Assembly: GCA_001603055.1 (NCBI GenBank)
Contig: LVAZ01000176.1
Location: 1-34,369, forward strand
Reading direction: 5' to 3'
DNA: 34,369 bases
From: Victivallales bacterium Lenti_02
GTDB lineage: Bacteria > Verrucomicrobiota > Lentisphaeria > Oligosphaerales > Lenti-02
Part shown: positions 22,847-31,423 of the stretch, in pieces
Layout: the number at the start of each line of letters is the position of its first letter
How positions within the stretch are numbered: the stretch's first letter is position 1
Notes under the pieces: model-generated
Seen by the model: only the letters and a program-made list of their open reading frames with translations
Told to the model about the DNA's origin: nothing
The model's database searches: none
Program-made: the position numbers and the translations under genes

Positions 22847-24490
22847 ATGACGGAAATTCTGGACCAACTGATCGACGAAGGGCGAGTCGCCGCGAGTGAT
22901 CGCGCGCGGCTCGCCCGCTTCCTTGCCGACCAGGCCGGGGCCGGCGTCGGCGACTGCCTGCGCTGGACGGCCGAACGGTACGGCGTGCGCTACTCGGATT
23001 TGCGCGGCGAGGAGCCGGATTCGGCCCTGCTGGCCCGTTTCCCGGCGGCCGTGCTCTGGCGCGAGGAACTGCTGCCCCTGCACCAGACCGAGGTGGGCAT
23101 CGAGGTGGCGACCGCCGCCCTGTTCCGCACCGAGGGACTGGACGCCCTGCGCCGGCTGGCCGGCGAGGAGCTGGTCCCCGTGGTGGTGCCCGACGCGGCC
23201 CTGCGCGAGGCGCTGAAAACCCATCTGGGAATCGGGGCGGACACGCTGGACTCGCTGGGTGACCGCGGGGTCTTCGCCAGCGCCGAGACGGATGCGGGCG
23301 TGGACCTCGAGGAGGCCGCCCACGACGCCACCATCATCCGCTTCGTCAACCAGATTTTCACCGACGCGATCCGCCAGCGGGCCACCGACATCCACCTGGA
23401 GCCCTTCGAGGACGAGTTCCGCGTCCGCTACCGCATCGACGGGGTGTTGCAGGATGTGCCCGTCCCGGCGACGATGAAACGCTACCAGCCCGCGATTGTC
23501 TCGCGCATCAAGATTCTGGCCAATCTGGACATCGCCGAGAAGCGTCTGCCCCAGGATGGGCGGGTGAAGCTGCGGCTGGCCGGCAGCCAGATCGACGTGC
23601 GCGTGTCCGTGATTCCGATGGTGCATGGCGAGGCGGTGGTGATGCGTCTGCTGCGCCAGGACGGGACGGTGATCGGGCTGGACCGTCTGGCGATGGGCGA
23701 ACGGGAGCTGCGGCTGTTCCGCGAGACCCTCGGCCTGTCCCACGGCATCGTGCTGGTGACCGGCCCGACCGGCAGCGGCAAGACCACCACGCTCTACGCC
23801 GCGCTCCAGGAAATCAACGACTCGGAGCGCAAGATCATCACCATCGAGGACCCGGTGGAGTACCAGGTGAAAGGCGTCAACCAGATTCAGGTGAACGAGA
23901 AGACCGCGCTCACCTTCGCCCGCGGCCTGCGCTCGATTCTGCGCCACGACCCCGACGTGGTGCTGGTGGGCGAAATCCGCGACGCCGAGACGGCCGCCAT
24001 CGCCGTCCAGGCCTCGCTCACCGGGCATCTGGTGTTCTCGACCCTGCACACCAACGATTCGCCGAGCGCTCTCACCCGGCTGGTGGACATGGGGGTCGAG
24101 CCCTATCTCGTGGCCTCGTCGGTGGACGCGATTCTGTCCCAGCGCCTGGTGCGGGTGCTGTGCCCGCACTGCAAGGAGCCGGACGATTCGGCGGAAACCC
24201 GGCGGGTGCTGAAAGGGATGGCCGGGGTGTACCGGGCGGTGGGCTGCGAAGCCTGCCGGCAGACCGGTTTCAGCGGCCGGCGCGGCATTTTCGAGCTGCT
24301 CGACATGCGCGAGGAGCTGCGCCGCCTGATTATGGACGGGTGTTCGGCGGGGCAACTGCGCGAGGCGGCGCGGGGGTTCGGCTGGCGTTCCCTCTACGAG
24401 GATGGCCTGCGGGTGATCGGGGAGGGTGACACCACCCTGGCCGAGGTGCTGCGCGTGAGCAAGGCCGGGCTGACGGGAGGCGAGGAATGA
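22847..24490 (+). CDS. gspE: Type II secretion ATPase GspE (547 aa)
   Basis: The N-terminal MshEN-like region (about 1-140) includes G-V-R-Y-S-D-L and A-V-L-W-R-E-E-L-L-P-L. The ATPase core has T-D-I-H-L-E-P-F, R-Y-R-I-D-G-V-L, the Walker A loop G-P-T-G-S-G-K-T (306-313), the Asp box I-I-T-I-E-D-P-V-E-Y, Walker B D-P-D-V-V-L-V-G-E-I-R-D-A-E-T-A and the His box L-T-G-H-L-V-F-S-T-L-H-T-N-D. The zinc-binding C-x2-C-x24-C-x2-C (439, 442, 467, 470) is that of GspE/PilB assembly ATPases. It powers pseudopilus growth from the cytoplasmic face, docked by GspL. Its stop overlaps the gspF start (ATGA). Confidence 0.97.
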   Translation: MTEILDQLIDEGRVAASDRARLARFLADQAGAGVGDCLRWTAERYGVRYSDLRGEEPDSALLARFPAAVLWREELLPLHQTEVGIEVATAALFRTEGLDALRRLAGEELVPVVVPDAALREALKTHLGIGADTLDSLGDRGVFASAETDAGVDLEEAAHDATIIRFVNQIFTDAIRQRATDIHLEPFEDEFRVRYRIDGVLQDVPVPATMKRYQPAIVSRIKILANLDIAEKRLPQDGRVKLRLAGSQIDVRVSVIPMVHGEAVVMRLLRQDGTVIGLDRLAMGERELRLFRETLGLSHGIVLVTGPTGSGKTTTLYAALQEINDSERKIITIEDPVEYQVKGVNQIQVNEKTALTFARGLRSILRHDPDVVLVGEIRDAETAAIAVQASLTGHLVFSTLHTNDSPSALTRLVDMGVEPYLVASSVDAILSQRLVRVLCPHCKEPDDSAETRRVLKGMAGVYRAVGCEACRQTGFSGRRGIFELLDMREELRRLIMDGCSAGQLREAARGFGWRSLYEDGLRVIGEGDTTLAEVLRVSKAGLTGGEE

Positions 24491-25704
24491 ACCTGGTCTA
24501 CCGGGCACTTGCCGCCGACGGCACCATGCAGGAGGGGCGCCTCGAGGCGTCCAGCCGGGCCGAGGCGCTGCGGCGGCTGGCCGAGCGCGGTCTGCGCCCC
24601 CTGCACATGGCCGAGAACGTGGCCGATGCCGCCGCAGTGGAGAGCCATGCCGCCCAGATGCGCGGCCGCGTCTCCCAGGCGGAACTGGAGACCTTCACCC
24701 GGCAACTGGCCGCGCTGCTGGCGGCGGGGATTCCCCTGGCCCGGTCGTTGGAACGGCTGGCGGGCGAGGCCGGTTCGGCCAATGCCAGAGCCCAGTGGCG
24801 GGCCGTGCATGGCCTGGTGATCGACGGGGCCTCCCTGGCGGAGGCGATGGGACAATTTCCCCGGACCTTCCCCCGCGTCTACATCGCGATGGTCAAGGCG
24901 GGCGAGGCCGGCGGGTTTCTGGACGTGGTGCTGAACCAGGTGGCCGAATTCCAGTCGCGCGAGCGGGACTTGCGGGGCAAGGTGACGGCGGCGCTGGTCT
25001 ATCCGTTGGCCCTGGCCAGCCTGGCCACGGTGGTGGTGACCTTTCTGCTGGTCTACTTCATCCCCCGGTTCAAGACCATCTTCGACGACTTCGGGGCGGA
25101 ACTGCCGAGGCTGACGCAGGCGATCGTGGCCCTGGGGGACGGGGTGCGCCACTATGGCCTGGCCCTGGTGGCTCTGGCCGGCGTGGGGGGCGTGTTTTTC
25201 CTGCGCTGGTGGAACACGCCCGCAGGGCGTTTCCGCTGGGAGCAGTGGACGCTGCGGCAACCCCTGATCGGGGTGCTGGTCTCGCGTTTCGCCATGATCC
25301 GGTTCTGCCGGATGCTGGGGACGCTGGTGGGGGCGGGAGTGCCCCTGCTCGCCGCCCTGCGCGTGGCCCGCGAATCCCTCGGCAACCAGGTGCTGACCCG
25401 CGCGGCGGACCAGAGCGTCGAGCGCCTGAGCCAGGGCGGCAGGCTGGCCGACAGCCTCCAGGCCTGCGGCGGGCTCTTCCCCGGCTCGGCCCTCGAAATC
25501 ATCTCGGTGGCCGAGGAGACCGGGCGGCTGGAACAGGAACTGGTGCGGTTGGCCGACACCACGGAGGGCGAGCTGGACCGGCGGCTGCGCATGGCGGTGT
25601 CGCTGGCCGAGCCGGCCATGCTGGTGCTGATGGCCGGCGTGGTGGGAGGGATCGTGGTCGGCATGGTGCTGCCGATCTTCGCATTGCAGGATTACATCCG
25701 CTGA
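24487..25704 (+). CDS. gspF: Type II secretion inner-membrane platform protein GspF (405 aa)
   Basis: Two T2SSF domains are visible. The first (about 75-200) has F-T-R-Q-L-A-A-L-L-A-A-G-I-P-L-A-R-S-L and V-A-M-V-K-A-G-E-A-G-G-F-L-type residues, written here Y-I-A-M-V-K-A-G-E-A-G-G. The second (about 275-400) has F-C-R-M-L-G-T-L-V-G-A-G-V-P-L-L and I-I-S-V-A-E-E-T-G-R-L. Three membrane segments occur near 172-195, 225-243 and 375-400, as in GspF/PilC. An N-terminal Y-R-A-L-A-A-D-G-T-M-Q-E-G-R-L-E-A motif is also standard for the family. It forms the membrane platform turned by GspE. Length is exactly typical. The gspG start follows 28 nt after its stop. Confidence 0.97.
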   Translation: MNLVYRALAADGTMQEGRLEASSRAEALRRLAERGLRPLHMAENVADAAAVESHAAQMRGRVSQAELETFTRQLAALLAAGIPLARSLERLAGEAGSANARAQWRAVHGLVIDGASLAEAMGQFPRTFPRVYIAMVKAGEAGGFLDVVLNQVAEFQSRERDLRGKVTAALVYPLALASLATVVVTFLLVYFIPRFKTIFDDFGAELPRLTQAIVALGDGVRHYGLALVALAGVGGVFFLRWWNTPAGRFRWEQWTLRQPLIGVLVSRFAMIRFCRMLGTLVGAGVPLLAALRVARESLGNQVLTRAADQSVERLSQGGRLADSLQACGGLFPGSALEIISVAEETGRLEQELVRLADTTEGELDRRLRMAVSLAEPAMLVLMAGVVGGIVVGMVLPIFALQDYIR

Positions 25705-25732
25705 ATAGGGCGTCAAGCAAGAGGTGAAAAAC

Positions 25733-26161
25733 ATGAAACAACGAATCGAGAGACGGCGAACAACCCGCAACTTCACCATGGTCGAGCTGCTCCTGGTGCT
25801 GGTCATCCTGGCCACGCTGGCGGCCATCGTGGTGCCGAAATTCACCGGCCGGTCCGAGCAGGCCCGCGAAACGGCGGCCCGGACCGAGATCGCCGGACTC
25901 GAAACGGCGCTGGACGCCTTCGAGGTGGACCATGGCTTCTACCCCAGCTCCGACCAGGGACTCAAGGCCCTCGTCGAGGAGCCGTCCGGGGTGAAGAACT
26001 GGCGCCCCTACCTCCGCAAGCCGGCCGACAGCGACCCCTGGGGCAATCCGTACATCTATGTGTATCCGGGGAAAAACAACACCTACGGCTACGATCTGAG
26101 TTCGCGGGGAGCGGACGGGCGCGAGGGGACGGACGACGACATCACGAACTGGAAAAAATAA
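25733..26161 (+). CDS. gspG: Major pseudopilin GspG (142 aa)
   Basis: A basic leader (M-K-Q-R-I-E-R-R-R-T-T-R-N) is followed by F-T-M-V-E-L-L-L-V-L-V-I-L-A-T-L-A-A-I-V-V-P-K, with mature Glu5. The residue before Phe is Asn instead of Gly. The globular part carries the GspG hallmarks: Y-P-S-S-D-Q-G-L-K-A-L-V, D-P-W-G-N-P-Y and the calcium loop S-S-R-G-A-D-G-R-E-G-T-D-D-D-I-T-N-W. It polymerises into the periplasmic pseudopilus. AGAGG lies about 9 nt before ATG 25733; GTG 25724 is within that box and unlikely. The 28-nt gap upstream leaves room for independent, stronger ribosome loading, which fits the most abundant subunit. Confidence 0.97.
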   Translation: MKQRIERRRTTRNFTMVELLLVLVILATLAAIVVPKFTGRSEQARETAARTEIAGLETALDAFEVDHGFYPSSDQGLKALVEEPSGVKNWRPYLRKPADSDPWGNPYIYVYPGKNNTYGYDLSSRGADGREGTDDDITNWKK

Positions 26162-26164
26162 CCC

Positions 26165-26668
26165 GTGCGGCGTGGACGGCACAATTTGCGGTTCAGTCTG
26201 CTTGAACTGGTGATCGTCATGGCGGTCATGGCCACGATTCTGGCGGTGACGGCTCCCAGCCTGGCGGGTTTCGTCCATGGCCGGAGCGTGCGGGAGGAGG
26301 CCCGGCGGCTGGTGGCGCTGACCCAGCGGGCCGCTGCCGTGTCCGGAGCCCAGTCCTGCCGCACGCGCCTGTGGGTCGAGCCCGCGACCGGCACCTACGG
26401 CTGGCGGCTGGTCGAGACCTTCGCGACGGAAACGGTGGACGGGGCCCAGTTCACCGCGGCGTCCGGGATCACCATCGAGGTCGAGCCGTCCCCCGCTTCG
26501 GGAGTGCTGGAACTGACCTTCCGGCCCGACGGGGGAATCGAGGGCGCGGACGGGAATCTGCGCATCCGGTTCGTTTCCGGCGGCAACCGCGAGGCGAGCG
26601 AAGTGCGCCTGCTCACGGCGCGCGGGGTGTTCGCGGTGGCCGAGGAAGTGGCGGAGGACGCGGAATGA
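26165..26668 (+). CDS. gspH: Minor pseudopilin GspH (167 aa)
   Basis: A short basic leader with R-H-N-L-R precedes F-S-L-L-E-L-V-I-V-M-A-V-M-A-T-I-L-A-V; mature Glu5 is present and the residue before Phe is Arg rather than Gly. The region V-R-E-E-A-R-R-L-V-A-L-T-Q-R-A-A-A is the GspH helix continuation, and the later L-T-F-R-P-D-G-G-I-E resembles the GspH beta-domain end (F-x-P-D-G). It starts with GTG three bases after the gspG stop; no ATG is available without losing the signal helix. The minor pseudopilins H-I-J-K form or prime the pseudopilus tip. Its stop overlaps gspI (ATGA). Confidence 0.92.
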   Translation: MRRGRHNLRFSLLELVIVMAVMATILAVTAPSLAGFVHGRSVREEARRLVALTQRAAAVSGAQSCRTRLWVEPATGTYGWRLVETFATETVDGAQFTAASGITIEVEPSPASGVLELTFRPDGGIEGADGNLRIRFVSGGNREASEVRLLTARGVFAVAEEVAEDAE

Positions 26669-27045
26669 GACGGCACCCCTTCACCTTCGCCGAAGTCCTG
26701 GTGGCCGTGCTGGTGGTGGCCCTGGTGGTGCCGGTGGCCGTGCGCGGCATCGCCCTGGCCCGCCGGTTGGTCGGCGACGACGTGCAGCTCGAATGGACGG
26801 TCCGGCTGGCCGACGAGAAGCTGAACGAGCTGCAAGTCACCGGCGAGTGGGAGAACGGCGACAGCGAAGGCACCTTCGCGGACGAGCCCGAGTACCGCTG
26901 GGTGCTGAGAACCGAGAGCTTCGAGCCGGATACCAGCCTGCCCGTGACCGTGCTTCGCCTGACGGTTTCCCGGACCGACGCCGTCCGTCCCACCGAAGCC
27001 ACCCTGGTCGCCCTGGCGGCCAATCCCACGGTAATGGAGGAATGA
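26665..27045 (+). CDS. gspI: Minor pseudopilin GspI (126 aa)
   Basis: The leader is only M-R-R-H-P, followed by F-T-F-A-E-V-L-V-A-V-L-V-V-A-L-V-V-P, with the GspI-type A-E-V-L-V-A and mature Glu5. The residue before Phe is Pro, which is striking for a processed prepilin. The globular part is short: W-T-V-R-L-A-D-E-K-L-N-E-L-Q fits the GspI pattern (x-x-x-A-x-x-K-x-x-x-L), and Y-R-W-V-L-R-T-E lies near residue 75. Length matches the family (about 120-130 aa). Start and order are fixed by the ATGA overlap with gspH. GspI nucleates the tip complex with J and K. Confidence 0.92.
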   Translation: MRRHPFTFAEVLVAVLVVALVVPVAVRGIALARRLVGDDVQLEWTVRLADEKLNELQVTGEWENGDSEGTFADEPEYRWVLRTESFEPDTSLPVTVLRLTVSRTDAVRPTEATLVALAANPTVMEE

Positions 27046-27047
27046 CC

Positions 27048-27677
27048 ATGCGGCATCGTCATTTCTTCACCCTGCTCGAACTGCTGGTGGCCTGCTTTTC
27101 GATGGCGGTGCTGCTGGCGGCGCTGGCGGTGCCGGTGCAGGGCGCGCTGCGCGAGCGCGAGCGGGCCAACGAGGCGGCGGCGGAGACCTTCCGCCTCCGC
27201 CGGGCCATGGACCTGGTCCTGGACGATCTGACCGGCCTGCTGCTGCCGGGCGGCGATCTGACGGGCCAGTTCACGGGTACCAAGAGCGAGACCCGCGACG
27301 GTCGCCGCGACACTCTCGCCTTCGCCACCAACGCGACCGGGGCTTGCGTCCGGGTCGTCTACGAGCTGTCCGAGAATTCCGACGACACGCTCGACTGGTT
27401 GCGGACGGCGACGGTGAACCCGCTTTCGACCGACGACTCGGCCACCGTCGAGACCGTCCTGCTGGCCGGGGTGGGCTCGCTGGAGATCACCTACTACGAC
27501 GGGACGGTCTGGCAGGATGTGTGGGACAGCACGGGCGGGCTGGGGCTGCCCCAGGCCGTGGCGCTGTCCTTCACCCTGGACGATGGAACCGAGAATCCGC
27601 CCGTCCGCCGCCTGCTCGTGCCGGTGCGGATCGAGCCGGCCAGCGCCGGGCAGGGCGGTGGGGGAGGGCGGCAATGA
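27048..27677 (+). CDS. gspJ: Minor pseudopilin GspJ (209 aa)
   Basis: M-R-H-R-H-F precedes F-T-L-L-E-L-L-V-A-C-F-S-M-A-V-L-L-A-A-L, with mature Glu5. The residue before the mature Phe is another Phe. The following R-R-A-M-D-L-V-L-D-D-L-T-G-L-L helix and S-L-E-I-T-Y-Y-D-G-T-V-W-Q-D-V-W are GspJ-like. The length of about 200 aa also fits. GGAGG at 27036-27040 is 7 nt before ATG 27048. ATG 27042 overlaps the gspI stop but is too close to that box, so 27048 is preferred. The end is Gly-rich. Its stop overlaps gspK (ATGA). Confidence 0.92.
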   Translation: MRHRHFFTLLELLVACFSMAVLLAALAVPVQGALRERERANEAAAETFRLRRAMDLVLDDLTGLLLPGGDLTGQFTGTKSETRDGRRDTLAFATNATGACVRVVYELSENSDDTLDWLRTATVNPLSTDDSATVETVLLAGVGSLEITYYDGTVWQDVWDSTGGLGLPQAVALSFTLDDGTENPPVRRLLVPVRIEPASAGQGGGGGRQ

Positions 27678-28969
27678 AATCCGCCTCCCAGCATGGTTTC
27701 GCCCTGATTCTGGTGCTGTGGCTGGCGCTGGCGCTGGCTGCGACGGCCCTCTGTTTCGGCCAGGTCGCCGTGCTGGGCTACCGGACCCGGAGCGGGGCGC
27801 GGGCGAATCTGCAATGCCGCCACACGGAGCAGGCCGCCGCCGTCTATGTCAAAGCCCTGCTGGCGACGGTGGAGGCCGGGGAGATGCCGGAACTGGAGAG
27901 CGAGGACGTGAAGGAAATCCCGGTCGGCGGCAGCGCCTTCTGGCTGCTGGCCCCGATCTGGAACGAAAGTCCCGAGCTGTCCTACGGCCTGGTCTCCGAG
28001 GCGGGGAAACTGAATCTGAACACCGCCGGCAAGGCGATGCTCCAGGCGCTGCCGGGGATGACCGAGGCGCTCGCGGCGGCCATCGTCGACTGGCGGGACG
28101 CGGATTCGGAACCGCAGCCCTACGGCGCGGAGGACGAGACCTATTCCCGCAAGAAGCCCCCCTACCGGGCCAAAAACGCGCCCTTCGACAGCATCGAGGA
28201 ACTGCTGCTGGTCGAGGGGATGACCGAGGATATCCTCTACGGCAAGGACCGCAACCGGAACGGGGAGATCGACCCCTGGGAGGGGGATGGCACAGGGGGC
28301 AACCTGGCCGATTACGGCATCTATCATCTGGTCACGGTCCATAGCGCCGAACCGAACGGGACCGGCGGCGGCGGCGAGGGCAGGACCAATGTCACCGACG
28401 CCCAGGCTCTGCGCCGCTTTCTGGCCCGGACCTTCGATCCCCAGACGGCCAGCCGGGCGGAAAGCGCCGGCCCCTACCGGAGCGTGCTCGAATTCGCCGC
28501 CCGCAGCGGGCTGGAGCGCGAGCAGTTCGAGCGGATCGCCAAGGAGTTGACCATGTCGGACGAGGAGACAGTGCCGGGGCTGGTGAACGTGAATGTGGCC
28601 CCCCTCGCGGTGCTGCGTTGTCTCCCGGGGATCGGCGACGGCGACGCGGAAAAGCTGATCGCCTACCGGGTCGCCAATTCCAGTAGCTTGACCAGCATCG
28701 CCTGGGTGCTGGACGCGCTGGGCGACGACCGCGCCCGCGAGCTGGGACCCAGGGTGACCACCCGGACCTATCAGATTTCCGCCGACGTGGTGGTGGTGGC
28801 CGACTATCGCCGGGCCGTGCGGCGGGTCCGTCTGGTTTTCGATTTGTCCTCCGGATCCCCCTTGCTGGTGGCCCGGCGGGACCTGAGCGGCATGGCGTGG
28901 CCGCTGGGCGAGGATATGTGGAACGAATGGATAACGAAAACTCTGGCCGACAGCGACGAAGGATCATGA
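27674..28969 (+). CDS. gspK: Pseudopilus tip protein GspK (431 aa)
   Basis: Q-H-G-F-A-L-I-L-V-L-W-L-A-L-A-L-A-A keeps Gly before the mature Phe and has no Glu5, which is the GspK exception in all T2SS. K-L-N-L-N-T-A and L-P-G-M-T-E-A-L-A-A-A-I-V-D-W-R-D-A-D form the first helix-hairpin-helix, and L-V-N-V-N-V-A-P-L-A-V-L-R-C-L-P-G-I-G the second. G-K-D-R-N-R-N-G-E-I-D-P-W looks like a calcium-binding dockerin/EF loop. At 431 aa it is larger than E. coli GspK (about 330). GspK caps the pseudopilus and lacks Glu5 because no subunit sits above it. It is joined by ATGA overlaps to gspJ and gspL. Confidence 0.95.
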   Translation: MKSASQHGFALILVLWLALALAATALCFGQVAVLGYRTRSGARANLQCRHTEQAAAVYVKALLATVEAGEMPELESEDVKEIPVGGSAFWLLAPIWNESPELSYGLVSEAGKLNLNTAGKAMLQALPGMTEALAAAIVDWRDADSEPQPYGAEDETYSRKKPPYRAKNAPFDSIEELLLVEGMTEDILYGKDRNRNGEIDPWEGDGTGGNLADYGIYHLVTVHSAEPNGTGGGGEGRTNVTDAQALRRFLARTFDPQTASRAESAGPYRSVLEFAARSGLEREQFERIAKELTMSDEETVPGLVNVNVAPLAVLRCLPGIGDGDAEKLIAYRVANSSSLTSIAWVLDALGDDRARELGPRVTTRTYQISADVVVVADYRRAVRRVRLVFDLSSGSPLLVARRDLSGMAWPLGEDMWNEWITKTLADSDEGS

Positions 28970-30348
28970 ATACCGTGAGTCATACCAGCAAATCAGCGGC
29001 CACGCTCGGTCTCTTCCTTGGCGGGGGACGACTGGCCTATGCCGTGGTCCGCGCGGGCGCGGTCGAGGCGCAGGACTGCGTTCCCTTCGCTCTGGACCCC
29101 GGCCGGGACGAGGCGGAGGTGATCGCGGCCAAACTGCGCGAGGTTCTGGCAAGCGCCCGGATTTCGGCCCGGAATTGCCGCTTGGCCCTGCCGTTGAACT
29201 GGGTGGTGGGCAGCCGCTTCTCGTCCGTCGGCCTGCCGCCGGAGGCGTTGGTCGCCACGGCGGCGCTCGAACTGGAGCGGCAGTGCGGGGCACCGGTCCC
29301 GGCGGCGGGTCTGCTGTGCCAGCCCCCGGACGCCGCCGGCCAGGTTCTGGCTGTGGCGGTGGAGCCGGGCGTGGCCCGCCAGTTGGCCGAGGCCTGCCGT
29401 CTGGCCGGTCTGCGGCTCGAAGCCTTGCTGCCCGCCGTGGCCGGCGCGCTCCCGTTGGAGACGGTCGGAACGGAGGTGGACATTCTGCCGCTGCCCGAGC
29501 AGATGGACGCCCTGGTCCGCCGCCAGGGGCGGCCGGCGGTTCTGCGCCAGCTCGCGCTGTATCGCGACAGTTCCGGTCCGCATCTCGACGAGTGTCTGAC
29601 GACGGCCATGCGCAACCTGCTGGTGACGCTGTCCGCGTTTTCCGGCGAGGAAGCCGAGCGGGTGTCGGTCCGGGTGCTCGGCACCGGCCAACTGGCCGAG
29701 GGGCTGACGGCGCGGATTCGCGAGCGGGCGGAGTGGCAGTGCGTCCCGGCCCAGCCGGGGGGGCACCAGCCGGCCGTCCAGGCGGCGCTCATGGCCGCGC
29801 GGCATCCCGGATTCGGCGACGATGCGCTCTGCCTGGTTCCCCCCGAGCGGGAGCGGTCTTCCCGCTGGTGGGCGACGCGGGCGGGCCGTCCCCTGGTTGC
29901 CGCCGGGGTCGCGCTGGCGCTGGCCGGTCTGGCCTTCGGCGGGGCGTTTCTGGCCCGGCGGCTGGAAATCCGGCGGCTGGAGGACGGTCTGGCCCGGCTC
30001 GCCGATCAGCGGCGGGAGGCGGAGGAACTGCGCGACGAACTGCGCTCGACGGCCCCCTGGTTCCGCCAGGAACCCGAGCGGCTGACGGTGCTGCTGGTCG
30101 TGGCCGAGGCGTTCCCGGAACGGGGGACAGTCTGGGTGACCGATTTGGCGATCGAGCCCGACGGCACGGTGTCGCTCACGGGCTGCGCACGGGACCAGAA
30201 CAGCCTGTTCCAGGTGACGGAGGCGCTCGGCAAGCGGACCCGGAATCTGGGTGTGCTGCGCACTCGGCAAGGCACCAAGACAGGCGATCCCATGACCTTC
30301 TCGATTTCGTTTTCGCTGCCCTCGGCAACCCGCAGCGGAGGTGCCTGA
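28966..30348 (+). CDS. gspL: GspL-type assembly protein, PilM-PilN-like fusion (460 aa)
   Basis: Residues about 15-290 resemble the actin-like cytoplasmic domain of GspL/PilM (L-G-L-F-L-G-G-G-R-L-A-Y-A-V-V and later A-M-R-N-L-L-V-T-L-S-A-F). One membrane helix lies at about 306-328, a charged coiled coil R-R-L-E-D-G-L-A-R-L-A-D-Q-R-R-E-A-E-E-L at about 328-360, and a periplasmic ferredoxin-like part ends the protein, with W-V-T-D-L-A-I-E-P-D-G-T-V-S-L-T-G as in PilN. It links the ATPase GspE to GspM and the pseudopilus. The ATG is fixed by its ATGA overlap with gspK and an AAGGA box. Similarity is weaker than for gspE-G, so the assignment rests partly on position and topology. Confidence 0.85.
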   Translation: MNTVSHTSKSAATLGLFLGGGRLAYAVVRAGAVEAQDCVPFALDPGRDEAEVIAAKLREVLASARISARNCRLALPLNWVVGSRFSSVGLPPEALVATAALELERQCGAPVPAAGLLCQPPDAAGQVLAVAVEPGVARQLAEACRLAGLRLEALLPAVAGALPLETVGTEVDILPLPEQMDALVRRQGRPAVLRQLALYRDSSGPHLDECLTTAMRNLLVTLSAFSGEEAERVSVRVLGTGQLAEGLTARIRERAEWQCVPAQPGGHQPAVQAALMAARHPGFGDDALCLVPPERERSSRWWATRAGRPLVAAGVALALAGLAFGGAFLARRLEIRRLEDGLARLADQRREAEELRDELRSTAPWFRQEPERLTVLLVVAEAFPERGTVWVTDLAIEPDGTVSLTGCARDQNSLFQVTEALGKRTRNLGVLRTRQGTKTGDPMTFSISFSLPSATRSGGA

Positions 30349-30350
30349 CC

Positions 30351-30902
30351 ATGTTTGGAAGACGTGAACGATACTTGGCGGTGGTGGGGCTGGTGTTCCT
30401 GTTTGCCTTTGTGGGCGACCGGATGCTGCTGCCCCCGCTGCGGGCCGCCTGGCGGGCGGACGGCGAACGGGCGGCGGTCCTGCGGGGCGAACTGACGGCG
30501 GTGGAACGCCTTGCCGACTCCCTGCCGAACTGGCGCCGGGAAAGCGAGCGCCGCCGCGAGCTGTCCTTCCCCAGCCGGCGAACCGAAGCCGAAAACGAGG
30601 TGCTGAAGACGGTGGCAGCCCATGCCGTCGAGCGCGGGGTTCTGCTCAAGGGTCTGCGTCCCGCCTGGCGCGAAAATGCGGACCGGGACCGGAACTCCCT
30701 GCCGCTGCTGGAACTGGCGGTGTCGGCCGAGGGCAATCTGACGGCGGTGGCCGGTTTCCTCTACGATCTGGAAACCATGCCCGCCCCGGTGCGCCTGGAA
30801 CGGACCCGTCTGCATTCGCGGGCCGAGAACGGTCGCGCGCTGGATGTGGAACTGGTGCTGACGGCGCTGCCGGGCACCGTGGCGGCGGAGGCGGCGCGAT
30901 GA
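30351..30902 (+). CDS. gspM: GspM/PilO-like inner-membrane protein (183 aa)
   Basis: A short basic start (M-F-G-R-R-E-R-Y) leads to a single membrane helix (about 8-28), then a charged coiled coil (about 35-80) and a small alpha/beta periplasmic domain with L-L-E-L-A-V-S-A-E-G-N-L-T-A-V-A-G-F-L-Y-D-L-E. That last phrase is the PilO/GspM ferredoxin-like pattern. The family partners GspL in the platform. GGAGGT at 30337-30342 precedes the ATG by 8 nt. Its stop overlaps the gspC-like gene (ATGA). Sequence similarity alone is weak; topology, size and place after gspL make the call. Confidence 0.82.
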   Translation: MFGRRERYLAVVGLVFLFAFVGDRMLLPPLRAAWRADGERAAVLRGELTAVERLADSLPNWRRESERRRELSFPSRRTEAENEVLKTVAAHAVERGVLLKGLRPAWRENADRDRNSLPLLELAVSAEGNLTAVAGFLYDLETMPAPVRLERTRLHSRAENGRALDVELVLTALPGTVAAEAAR

Positions 30903-31423
30903 TCGGGAAAACGGCATTGGCTTGGCTTCTTTTCGGCTTGGCGGTCGTCGCCGACCCGCCGCCCTTCAGCGCGTACCGGCTGGTGGTCGAGCGCAACATC
31001 TTCGATGCCACCCGGCAGCCGCAGCGGGAGGCCACGCCCCGCGAGCCCGAGGTCCGGCCCCCGCCGCCGGTGGCGAAGACCCTGGCCCTGGCCGGTGTCT
31101 TCATCGCCGACGACCGGGCCGTGGCTCTGTTTGCCGACGCGCGGCAGGCGGTCGTTGCCGTGGCCGTCGGCCAGGCGGTCGAGGGACTGACCGTCGCGCT
31201 GGTGGATTCCACCGGGGCGGAGCTGGCCCTCGGCGGGGAGCGCCGGTTGCGCGTGGCGGTGGGGGAACGGCTCAGCGACGGCGGCGAGGGCGTCTGGACG
31301 GTGGTCGGCCGGGCCGCGCAGGCCCCCTCGGTGCAGCAGGAAAAGACGGAACGGCAGACCGCCAGCCAGGCGGAGTTGTTGCAGCGGCTCATGGAACGCA
31401 GAAAACGGGAACTCGGACAATGA
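30899..31423 (+). CDS. gspC: GspC/PilP-like protein, short form (174 aa)
   Basis: An N-terminal hydrophobic segment (about 4-18) is followed by Y-R-L-V-V-E-R-N-I-F-D, the typical entry to GspC or PilP. After a Pro-rich spacer comes a small beta domain (about 55-130) with L-A-L-A-G-V-F-I-A-D-D-R-A-V-A-L-F and a repeat-like second half: the homology region that binds secretin N0. It has no PDZ domain. The C-terminal 30 residues are a charged helix. Canonical gspC is usually at the operon start before gspD; here it lies between gspM and gspD, as pilP does. It should connect the inner platform to the secretin. The start overlaps gspM, and its end overlaps the secretin N-part gene (ATGA). Confidence 0.82.
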   Translation: MIGKTALAWLLFGLAVVADPPPFSAYRLVVERNIFDATRQPQREATPREPEVRPPPPVAKTLALAGVFIADDRAVALFADARQAVVAVAVGQAVEGLTVALVDSTGAELALGGERRLRVAVGERLSDGGEGVWTVVGRAAQAPSVQQEKTERQTASQAELLQRLMERRKRELGQ

